Shown here piece by piece: positions 1 through 5,634 of a stretch of 15,500 bases of DNA (within the stretch, counting starts at the first letter, position 1; each line of letters opens with the position of its first letter). Below the pieces are notes generated by a model. It was not told the origin of the DNA. It saw nothing but the letters and a program-made list of their open reading frames with translations, and did not search any database. Source of the DNA: Candidatus Aminicenantes bacterium UBA2190 (lineage in GTDB: Bacteria > Acidobacteriota > Aminicenantia > UBA2199); the NCBI GenBank assembly GCA_002335385.1, contig DCVK01000069.1:1-15500 (forward strand). Direction: 5' to 3'. The position numbers and the translations under genes were made by a program.

Positions 1-374
1 ATATCGTCCCACTCCTCGTCCTTCATCCGCATCACCAGGTTGTCGCGGGTGATGCCGGCGTTATTCACCAGGATGTCGATCGAACCGAGCTCGGAGACGG
101 CCTGCCGGACCAGCGCCTCGGCGTCGCTGAGGCAGGACACGTCGGTGCGGACGGCCAGGGCACGCACGCCCATGCCTCCGATCTCGCGGGCCACTTTCTC
201 GGCTTCCTCGCCCATGATGTCGGAAACGACGATGTTCATTCCCGCCCGGGCCAGGCGCACGGCGATGGACTTGCCGATGCCGCGCGCCGCGCCGGTGACG
301 ACGGCGTTGCGTGCCGCGTCGGTGCGCGGCGGTGCGGCCGCGTCGGTGCGCGGCGGGACGGCCGGGTCAGACAT
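1..374 (-). CDS. fabG: 3-oxoacyl-ACP reductase FabG, N-terminal part (runs off left edge)
   Basis: NADPH-dependent reductase of the fatty acid elongation cycle, a short-chain dehydrogenase (SDR) acting in the cytoplasm. About 124 residues are visible; the catalytic Ser-Tyr-Lys part lies outside the window. The Rossmann cofactor motif TGAARGIG is at residues 27-34 and the SDR structural motif NNAG at 104-107, followed by ITRDN as in FabG. The ATG at 374-372 overlaps the last 8 bases of plsX, so translation is probably coupled. The Rossmann motif normally begins near residue 10; here about 17 extra residues precede it, made largely of an 8-residue repeat (see the tandem repeat entry). No alternative ATG or GTG lies between the repeat and the fold. 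FabG rather than another SDR is supported mainly by the plsX/rpmF neighbourhood. Confidence 0.92.
   Translation of the reverse strand, partial: MSDPAVPPRTDAAAPPRTDAARNAVVTGAARGIGKSIAVRLARAGMNIVVSDIMGEEAEKVAREIGGMGVRALAVRTDVSCLSDAEALVRQAVSELGSIDILVNNAGITRDNLVMRMKDEEWDD
313..360. repeat. 24-bp imperfect tandem repeat (2 copies) inside fabG 5' end
   Basis: Two adjacent 24-base units (313-336 and 337-360) differ at only two positions. Because the unit is a multiple of three, the reading frame is kept. In FabG it yields two consecutive octapeptides, VPPRTDAA and APPRTDAA, just upstream of the Rossmann fold. The near identity points to a recent in-frame duplication of a disordered N-terminal tail. 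Confidence 0.9.
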
Positions 375-1410
375 ATTTCAGCTCCTTGAGGGATTTCTGC
401 ATCTTGCCGATCTCATCCGAGATCTTGTCCAGCACCCTTTCGGTCACGAACTTGTAGCTGAGGTGGATGGCATTCTTGATGGCCTTGGCGTTGGATCCGC
501 CGTGGCCGATGATGACGATGCCGTTGACCCCCAGCAGCAGGGCGCCGCCGTATTCGGAATAATCCAGCTTCTTTTTGATGCGCTTCAGGGAGTGCTTCAG
601 GAAGAAAAAGCCGATCTTGGAGAAGATGTTGGACATGATCTCGCGCTTGAGCATGGAGAGCATGACCTCCACCACTCCCTCGGAGACCTTCAGGGTGACG
701 TTGCCGGTGAAGCCGTCGGTCACGATCAGGTCGACCTCGCCGATGTAGACATCGCGGCCCTCGACGTTGCCGACGAAATTGATGTCCAGCTGCTTGAGCA
801 GATTGTGGGCGGCCTTGGTCAGCTCGTTGCCCTTGATCTCCTCCTCGCCGATGTTCATCAGGCCGATGCGGGGGTTCTTTATGCCGATGATGTTCTCCAG
901 GTAGACCTTGCCCATCAAGGCGAATTCGACCAGGTTATGGGGCTTGGATTCGGTGTTGGCTCCGACGTCGACCAGCAGCGAGTTGCCCTTCAGCGTCGGC
1001 AGCATGGTGGCCAGGGCCGGGCGGTCGATGTTCTTCATGGAACCCAGCCCGTTCTTGGCCAGGGCCATGACGGCGCCGGTGTTGCCGGCGGAGACCATGG
1101 CCTCCGCTTTCATGTCCCTGACCAGGTCGATGGCCTTTTTGATCGAGGTCTGCTCGCGCTTGCGCCAGTAGGAGAGGAATTGCTCCTTCATGGAGATCTC
1201 CTCCAGGGCGTCGACGATCTCCAGGCGGTCGAGACGGATATTGCGGTATTTTTTCAATTCCTTGTGGATCTCTTTTTCCTTGCCGACCAGGATGATCTTG
1301 TACGTCGTGTCGCGGCTGTTTTCGCGGATGTAGTCCACCACGCCCTCAATGACGACGGCGGGGGCATGATCGCCGCCCATGGCATCAACGGCTATGCGAA
1401 CCGGTCCCAT
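367..1410 (-). CDS. plsX: Phosphate acyltransferase PlsX
   Basis: PlsX converts acyl-ACP and inorganic phosphate to acyl-phosphate, the donor for PlsY in phospholipid synthesis; it is a peripheral membrane enzyme. The 347-residue length is typical. Family motifs are visible in order: AVDAMGGDHAP at residues 7-17, SAGNTG at 107-112, LLVDVGANT around 145-152, DGFTGN at 232-237, and a late GHGGSNAKAI. The ATG at 1410 is six bases from the rpmF stop, in the usual rpmF-plsX order, and its 3' end overlaps the fabG start by 8 bases. Unlike the Escherichia coli cluster, fabH and fabD do not follow; fabG comes directly next. Confidence 0.97.
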   Translation of the reverse strand: MGPVRIAVDAMGGDHAPAVVIEGVVDYIRENSRDTTYKIILVGKEKEIHKELKKYRNIRLDRLEIVDALEEISMKEQFLSYWRKREQTSIKKAIDLVRDMKAEAMVSAGNTGAVMALAKNGLGSMKNIDRPALATMLPTLKGNSLLVDVGANTESKPHNLVEFALMGKVYLENIIGIKNPRIGLMNIGEEEIKGNELTKAAHNLLKQLDINFVGNVEGRDVYIGEVDLIVTDGFTGNVTLKVSEGVVEVMLSMLKREIMSNIFSKIGFFFLKHSLKRIKKKLDYSEYGGALLLGVNGIVIIGHGGSNAKAIKNAIHLSYKFVTERVLDKISDEIGKMQKSLKELKYV

Positions 1411-1416
1411 GCCGCT

Positions 1417-1599
1417 CTAGGCTTCGCTGCCCTTGACGATCTGCTTCCCTTGATAGAAGCCGCAGTTGCCGCAGATGCGATGGGGAAGCTTGGGCTCGTT
1501 GCACTTGGGGCAGACGGAGAGCCCCACCACCTTCAGGGCGTCGTGGGAGCGGCGTTTATTCTTCCGGGAATGGGAGTGCCTGCGCTTGGGCTGGGCCAT
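1417..1599 (-). CDS. rpmF: 50S ribosomal protein L32
   Basis: Small basic protein of the large ribosomal subunit, 60 residues, typical length. The N terminus AQPKRRHSHSRKNKRRSH is the conserved rRNA-binding lead of L32. A four-cysteine zinc ribbon is intact: C30-x2-C33 and C43-x2-C46, so this is the zinc-containing (C+) form of L32. The start ATG lies three bases after the yceD stop and is preceded by AGAGGTGA, a Shine-Dalgarno sequence embedded in the yceD 3' end. The conserved yceD-rpmF-plsX order makes the call secure. Confidence 0.98.
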   Translation of the reverse strand: MAQPKRRHSHSRKNKRRSHDALKVVGLSVCPKCNEPKLPHRICGNCGFYQGKQIVKGSEA

Positions 1600-1602
1600 G
1601 GT

Positions 1603-2112
1603 TCACCTCTTCACTTTTTCAAACAGGAATTTTATCTCGTTCTTCGCTTGGTCGCAGGGGCAGGCTCCGTGGTTCAGGTTGGCGCCGCAGCCGGGGCAGA
1701 TGCCCTTGCAGTCGGCCTTGCAGACGGGCTTGAAAGGAACGAACAGGTTGACCTGCTCGACCAGTATCTTTTCCAGGTCGATCTGGTCGTTCTCGAAAAA
1801 AATATACTCCAGCTCGTCCTCGCCGAGGGCGGTGCTGCGGGCCTCGATCATCTCCCTGGGGAACAGGATGATGTCGAAGCGCGAATGGATCTTGAGCTCG
1901 AACTGTTCCAGGCAACGCACGCAGACCAGGGAGACGGCCGTCTGGATCGAGCCCTGGGCCTGGATGCGCCGGTCCTGCCTCTTGAGCTGCACCTGGTAGT
2001 CGACCTCATCGAGGAAAAAACTCCCTTCTTCGAGCAGCTGGGCGTTGTCGATGTCGATGGTATCGTTCAGCGAGTAGCCCTTGTCGGAAATCTTGTTGAC
2101 GTTTATGATCAT
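1603..2112 (-). CDS. yceD: YceD/DUF177 family protein
   Basis: YceD (DUF177) is a family encoded next to rpmF in most bacteria; a role in 23S rRNA accumulation or ribosome assembly has been reported for some homologues. The protein is 169 residues from the ATG at 2112 (MIINVNKISDKGYS). The family's cysteine signatures are present: C64-V-R-C67, and a C-terminal cluster C131, C135, C139, C142, C151, C153 with CKGICPGCGANLN, likely a metal-binding knuckle. A longer frame can be read from a TTG at 2178, but that TTG is the first half of a -35 box and the -10 box and spacer lie within the extra codons. The ATG at 2112 is therefore chosen, giving a leader of about 30 bases. Confidence 0.93.
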   Translation of the reverse strand: MIINVNKISDKGYSLNDTIDIDNAQLLEEGSFFLDEVDYQVQLKRQDRRIQAQGSIQTAVSLVCVRCLEQFELKIHSRFDIILFPREMIEARSTALGEDELEYIFFENDQIDLEKILVEQVNLFVPFKPVCKADCKGICPGCGANLNHGACPCDQAKNEIKFLFEKVKR

Positions 2113-2149
2113 GACTGGTCCTGCCCCGGGTTTCCCTGGCAAGTTCACT

Positions 2150-2178
2150 TTTATAGCATAATTCCTCCTCCATGTCAA
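2150..2178 (-). promoter_or_regulatory. Sigma70-type promoter of the yceD-rpmF-plsX-fabG operon
   Basis: On the minus strand a perfect -35 TTGACA (2178-2173) is followed by exactly 17 bases and then TATAAA (2155-2150), five of six matches to the -10 consensus. Transcription would begin near 2143, about 30 bases upstream of the yceD ATG at 2112. It is the only good promoter seen for this operon. Confidence 0.85.
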
Positions 2179-2208
2179 TCAGGGACCGGGAGGGGAGCGG
2201 GGCCGCGG

Positions 2209-2237
2209 TTGACAGCCGGGGCCGGCCTTCCTATAAT
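2209..2237 (+). promoter_or_regulatory. Consensus sigma70-type promoter, apparently leaderless
   Basis: TTGACA (2209-2214), a 17-base spacer and TATAAT (2232-2237) form a perfect consensus promoter. Only seven bases separate the -10 box from the ATG at 2245, so the expected transcription start coincides with the start codon. No Shine-Dalgarno sequence is present. The following residues form a clean signal peptide, so the ATG is not easily moved downstream. It is back to back with the yceD promoter; the two -35 boxes are 30 bases apart. Confidence 0.85.
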
Positions 2238-2244
2238 ACGCCCC

Positions 2245-3591
2245 ATGCGCACGCGGATCGTCTTCCTGCTGGTTCTCGCCCTGGCGGCATTCCAGGTTTC
2301 CTGCCGCCGCCAGGATGCCCCCGGCAGCAAGGGGCGGCCGGTCGTTGTGCTTCTAGGGCTGGACGGAGCCGATTGGTCGCTGATCGATCCGCTCATCGCC
2401 CAGGGCCGTCTCCCCCTATTCAAGGAAATGAAGGAAACGGCCGCCTGGGGAGCGTTGCGCACCATCACCCCGGCCAAGAGCCCGGTCGTCTGGACGACCA
2501 TCGCCACCGGCAAGACCCGGCAGAAGCACGGCATCGACGATTTCCGCCGCAGCAAGCCGAACAGCAAGGGGAAATACCCGATCGTCAGCAGCCTGGATAT
2601 CCGCGAGCCGCTGCTCTGGGAAATGCTGGAAGGGCGGGGCCGGCGCAGCGTCCTGGTCAACTGGTACGTGAGCTTCCCCCCCCAGCCGTTCAGCGGCATG
2701 AATGTCTCCGATTATTTCGCCGACAGCGTCATCAGCCGGTCGCCTGATCGCGAAAAGCACCTGCTGCAGTCGGTTTTCCCGCCCGAGCGGGCGGCCGGCC
2801 TGGTCAAGGGTCTCGACAGCGACTACCGCCGCGCCCTGAAGAGGACGGGCTTGCCCGATTATCCCGCCCTGGCCGAAGAAATCGGGGATGCCGGACGCCT
2901 GGCCGACCTCCCGGTACTGCATGAGATACCCGACATGGTGCGCAGGGAGGAGGTGGTGACCGAGACGGCCGCGCGCCTGTTCCGCACCGAGAAATTTGAC
3001 CTTTTCGCCGCCTATTATAAACTCCCCGACGAGGTCCAGCATATTGCCTACATCGCCCTGCTCGAAGAGTCCTTCCGGCGGACCATGGACCTGGCCGCGC
3101 GGGGCGGGGCTTTGCCTGACGACATGGCCGAGAAAGCCCATGCCAGGATCGCCGACGTCGTCTGCCCCGTCTACCAGAACCTGGAAAGGATCCTCCGCGG
3201 TTATTTCGAGGCCGCCGGCGGGCGCGAGACGTACTTCATCATCGTTTCCGACCACGGATTCTCTTTTTTTGTCCGCGACGGCAGGGTGCGCTACAACCAT
3301 ATCGGGCAGGAGAAGGCCCCTGACGGGATCCTGATCGTTCGCGGTCCCGGGGTCAAGCCGGGCAAGATCAAGCTGGCGCGCGTCTATGATATCGCCCCCA
3401 CCGTCCTGTATCTCCTGGGGTTGCCGCTGGACCGCGGCATGGACGGCAAGCCGCTGCACCGGCTGTTCACCTTCAAGCGCGAAAGCGGCTATGTGGCGTA
3501 CCGCAAGGGGAAAATGAAGGCCCAGGGCGACAACAGCGAAGCCGAGGAAAGGAAACTCCAGGAGCTAAAGGCGCTGGGCTATATCAATTAA
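2245..3591 (+). CDS. Exported alkaline-phosphatase-superfamily phosphodiesterase/phosphatase
   Basis: Metal-dependent hydrolase of the type I phosphodiesterase/nucleotide pyrophosphatase branch of the alkaline phosphatase superfamily, 448 residues. Residues 1-20 form a signal peptide ending in QVSC; C20 could be a lipidation site but the -3 residue is Gln, so the lipobox is poor. Core motifs: GLDGADW with metal ligand D40; KSPVVWTTIATGK with probable nucleophile S79; LPDEVQH with D262 and H266; SDHGF with D336 and H337; YNH with H352. These match the expected two-metal site. The C terminus ends KALGYIN, resembling the LGY-type ends of other periplasmic members. The substrate cannot be told; phosphoesters or phosphoglycan/lipid head groups are possible. 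It is a single-gene unit with its own leaderless promoter. Confidence 0.88.
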   Translation: MRTRIVFLLVLALAAFQVSCRRQDAPGSKGRPVVVLLGLDGADWSLIDPLIAQGRLPLFKEMKETAAWGALRTITPAKSPVVWTTIATGKTRQKHGIDDFRRSKPNSKGKYPIVSSLDIREPLLWEMLEGRGRRSVLVNWYVSFPPQPFSGMNVSDYFADSVISRSPDREKHLLQSVFPPERAAGLVKGLDSDYRRALKRTGLPDYPALAEEIGDAGRLADLPVLHEIPDMVRREEVVTETAARLFRTEKFDLFAAYYKLPDEVQHIAYIALLEESFRRTMDLAARGGALPDDMAEKAHARIADVVCPVYQNLERILRGYFEAAGGRETYFIIVSDHGFSFFVRDGRVRYNHIGQEKAPDGILIVRGPGVKPGKIKLARVYDIAPTVLYLLGLPLDRGMDGKPLHRLFTFKRESGYVAYRKGKMKAQGDNSEAEERKLQELKALGYIN

Positions 3592-3856
3592 AACGAGCCT
3601 CCTTGACGCGTAACCCGTGACGATCAGCTGCATTTGAGATTTCTTCGACCCGACCGCGTGACGAGGACCTCAATAGCTCGAGACATTTTTCGAATTCATC
3701 TCACTCTTTTCCGCCATCAGGCCCCCGGCCAATGGAAACGGCATGATTTTTTTGGGGATTCGTTCTTTTTCGGCAGGAACCCGCGACCGCGAACGGAGAA
3801 CGGCGCCATCCGGGTTTCGTCGTGTTTCCTGCGCGTCACACGTCACGCGGCACGCG
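3592..3856. other. Convergent intergenic gap with inverted repeats
   Basis: 265 bases between two convergent genes. No convincing coding sequence is seen; a short plus-strand frame at 3634-3873 has no family features. The gap is bounded by a 19-base inverted repeat (entered separately). A weaker pair of arms lies at 3635-3648 and 3690-3703 (TGAGAT and TCGA blocks match, four middle bases do not all match). A further stem AACCCG/CGGGTT is at 3778-3783 and 3811-3816. No classic GC-stem plus T-run terminator was found. Confidence 0.6.
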
Positions 3857-3860
3857 TCAA
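3603..3860. repeat. 19-base imperfect inverted repeat bounding the convergent gap
   Basis: The left arm 3603-3621 (TTGACGCGTAACCCGTGAC) and the reverse complement of 3842-3860 (TTGACGCGTGCCGCGTGAC) match at 16 of 19 positions, with the first nine and last six identical. The right arm overlaps the stop codon of the anti-sigma factor gene. The right side also contains degenerate copies of a GTCAC/ACGCG unit, so this may be a decayed repeat array and not a transposon end. Confidence 0.6.
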
Positions 3861-4579
3861 GATAGTTCGTTGATTTTCCGGACCATGGTCCTGGCTTTCA
3901 CGGCCATGGGGCTGAGCATGTTGGCCAGTTTCTCGAACTGGGCGAGGGCTGCGCGCCGCTTGCCCTGGCGCAGCAGGACGAACCCTTTATAGTAGATCGC
4001 TTCGTCGAAATAGGCGGGGTCCATGGCCTGGATGATGCCGTCGAGGACGGCGCCGGCCCGTTCCGCTTCGCCGGCTTCGAGCAGGCTGATGGCGCGGAAG
4101 AAATCGTACTTGGGATAGCCGGCGGCGATGAAGGGGGGGCGATCGAGGATCGCCAGGGCGGAGCGGAAGTCCCTTTCCTGGAACGAGCGCATGGCTCGCG
4201 AGAAATCCTCCTCCAGGGGCGTCCCGCTCTCGCCCCCGCTGCGCATTTCGCCCTGGTGGTACAGGGGCAGGTCGAAGCGGGAGAGTTCATTCAGGCGGTC
4301 CGCCCGAGGGTCGCGCCGCAGCAGCAGGACGGAGGAGAGGACAAGAAAGAAGAGCGCGGCCATGGCCAGGACGGGCCTGAGTACCCTGAAGGGGAACAGG
4401 CGCGGCCGCTCTTCGACCGGGATGCGCACCTCCTTGTTCTGCAGGGTCTCGTTGATCTTCAGGCCGAGAAAGCACTCCCGGCAATTGAAAAAATGCTCTT
4501 CGAACTGCTCGCGCCGGGACTCATCGATCGTCTCCCCCAGGAACGCCTCGATCAGGTTTTGAAATTCATGGCATTTCAT
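3857..4579 (-). CDS. Membrane anti-sigma factor: ZAS domain plus TPR-like outer domain
   Basis: Predicted to hold the adjacent ECF sigma factor inactive at the membrane. 240 residues. The N-terminal cytoplasmic zinc-binding anti-sigma (ZAS, zf-HC2-like) motif is H29-x3-C33-x2-C36, with C3 near the start. One transmembrane helix spans about 68-87. The outer part (about 120-240) has alternating helices of TPR/Sel1-like character, for example AMRSFQERDFRSALAILDR and AIYYKGFVLLRQGKRRAALAQFEK. The ATG at 4579 is preceded by GAGGA in the right position and lies 14 bases after the sigma factor stop. The ZAS-TM-TPR arrangement suggests the TPR part senses a periplasmic partner; which partner is unknown. 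Confidence 0.85.
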   Translation of the reverse strand: MKCHEFQNLIEAFLGETIDESRREQFEEHFFNCRECFLGLKINETLQNKEVRIPVEERPRLFPFRVLRPVLAMAALFFLVLSSVLLLRRDPRADRLNELSRFDLPLYHQGEMRSGGESGTPLEEDFSRAMRSFQERDFRSALAILDRPPFIAAGYPKYDFFRAISLLEAGEAERAGAVLDGIIQAMDPAYFDEAIYYKGFVLLRQGKRRAALAQFEKLANMLSPMAVKARTMVRKINELS

Positions 4580-4593
4580 GTTTCCTCAACTGT

Positions 4594-5145
4594 TCAATAC
4601 AAGTTTTTGCGCATTATCTCGGCGCGTATTCTTTTTATGGCCCGCTCCTTGCGCACGCTGATGTAGTGGTGGGAACGGCCCGTCAACTCGGCGATCTCGC
4701 CGATCTTCCGCTCCTGCAGGTAGAACGCGTTCAGGATCAGGCGGTCGATGCCGGGCAGGCCGACGATCAGCCGGTTCAGCACCTCCAGCAGCCTCTGGTT
4801 CTCCATGCGCTCGGATTCGCTGAAATCGCTGCACAGCTCGCAGACGGAGCTGAAGTTCTTCTGAATGTCGCTGTTCTTCTTCTGCTTGTAGAAATAATTA
4901 TAAAGGACGCGCTTGGCGATGCCGAACATGAAGGGGGCCATCCAGGCCGCCCCGGCCAGCTTCCCCTGGTCGAGGCCGTTGAAAAAAGCGCTGAAGACGT
5001 CCTGGACCAAATCCTCGTAATGGCTCTCGCCCTTGATGCGGTTGCGGAAATAGACGAAGATGCGGGGGCTGAATGTGCGGATCAGCTCCTTTTGCGCCTC
5101 AGGGTCGCGAGCGCGCAATCTCTCGAACAACCGCTCGTCGTCCAT
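4594..5145 (-). CDS. ECF-family RNA polymerase sigma factor
   Basis: Alternative sigma70-family factor of the extracytoplasmic-function type, 183 residues, with only regions 2 and 4. Region 2 holds the core-binding DLVQDVFSAFF (from residue 45) and the -10-recognition helix including FMFGIAKRVLYNYFYKQ. Region 4 covers about 120-178, with the helix-turn-helix IGEIAELTGRSHHYISVRKERA. The ATG at 5145 is three bases after the stop of the upstream small exported protein, and the anti-sigma gene follows. Target promoters cannot be read from the window; the divergent CHAT gene is an obvious candidate but its promoter looks like an ordinary sigma70 site. Confidence 0.93.
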   Translation of the reverse strand: MDDERLFERLRARDPEAQKELIRTFSPRIFVYFRNRIKGESHYEDLVQDVFSAFFNGLDQGKLAGAAWMAPFMFGIAKRVLYNYFYKQKKNSDIQKNFSSVCELCSDFSESERMENQRLLEVLNRLIVGLPGIDRLILNAFYLQERKIGEIAELTGRSHHYISVRKERAIKRIRAEIMRKNLY

Positions 5146-5148
5146 CTT

Positions 5149-5547
5149 TCAGGGCTTGGGCTTCAGGTCGATTTCCAGGACGTTATTGCTGAAATCGCTT
5201 TCAGGCAGGGCCTTTTCTTCGTTCAGCGCGACGCGAATCCTGAGGGGGGTGATGGCCCGGAAATTCGTCTTGAAGACGATCAGGCTGTGCCCGAGAAAGA
5301 TCGTCGGATCGACCGATCTGACCTGGTATTCGGCCCTTTTGACGCCATTGATGGAGAGGCTGATGAAAACCTTGTCGCGGTCGGCCTTGGTCGGGACCCA
5401 GCCTTGCGGCGAGGAATTCTCGATCTTCAGGGCGATGAAGCCATCCTGGAGCAGCAATATCTCGCTGGTCCTGAAATCAGGGCCGTCCCTGGCGTTCAGA
5501 ACCGCTGGCGCCAGCAGCAGCAGCAAAAGTATTTTCATGGTTCTCAT
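5149..5547 (-). CDS. Small exported protein with CARDB-like beta domain
   Basis: 132 residues. The first about 19 residues (MRTMKILLLLLLAPAVLNA) are a signal peptide with cleavage likely after LNA. The rest is beta-rich with a pattern resembling CARDB/Ig-like adhesion domains: an early IALKIENSS strand, VFISLSINGVKRAEYQV, and a closing LPESDFSNNVLEIDL, the N-N-x-hydrophobic ending common in CARDB. This domain call is by eye and tentative. Two starts are possible, ATG at 5547 and ATG at 5538; the second has AAGGATGAG upstream and gives a tidier signal peptide. As first gene of the operon with sigma and anti-sigma factors, it may be a sensor, ligand or target in the same circuit. Confidence 0.75.
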   Translation of the reverse strand: MRTMKILLLLLLAPAVLNARDGPDFRTSEILLLQDGFIALKIENSSPQGWVPTKADRDKVFISLSINGVKRAEYQVRSVDPTIFLGHSLIVFKTNFRAITPLRIRVALNEEKALPESDFSNNVLEIDLKPKP

Positions 5548-5597
5548 CCTTGTCCTAAATACGAATGGTATACTTTTATCTCCGTTTCTTCAACAAA

Positions 5598-5626
5598 TTG
5601 CAAAAAAATACTTGTTCCGCTATAAT
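5598..5626 (+). promoter_or_regulatory. Promoter of the CHAT-domain gene, apparently leaderless
   Basis: TTGCAA (5598-5603, four of six matches), a 17-base spacer and a perfect TATAAT (5621-5626) precede the ATG at 5635 by eight bases, so transcription should begin at or one base before the start codon. No Shine-Dalgarno sequence is present. The site lies in the 87-base divergent region shared with the sigma factor operon; only a weak TATACC box (5572-5567) could be seen for the minus-strand genes. Confidence 0.7.
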
Positions 5627-5634
5627 TCCCGATC

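Noticed and set aside
2113..2178. N-terminal extension of yceD from a TTG start
   Set aside because: The TTG and following codons are the -35 box, spacer and -10 box of the operon promoter; YceD homology starts at the ATG at 2112.
40..3591. A single 1183-codon plus-strand open frame
   Set aside because: Its first two thirds are antisense to fabG, plsX, rpmF and yceD, which have clear family motifs. Only the last part from 2245 is a real gene, with its own promoter and signal peptide. The long open antisense frame follows from GC-rich codon bias.
3634..3873. 79-residue open frame in the convergent gap
   Set aside because: No family features or ribosome binding site, and it lies across inverted repeats and into the anti-sigma gene on the other strand.
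5567..5618. ECF-type promoter (GGAAC at 5618-5614, minus strand) for the sigma factor operon
   Set aside because: The GGAAC is attractive for autoregulation but no -10 motif stands at the expected 16-17 base distance, and the sigma70-like alternative is also weak.
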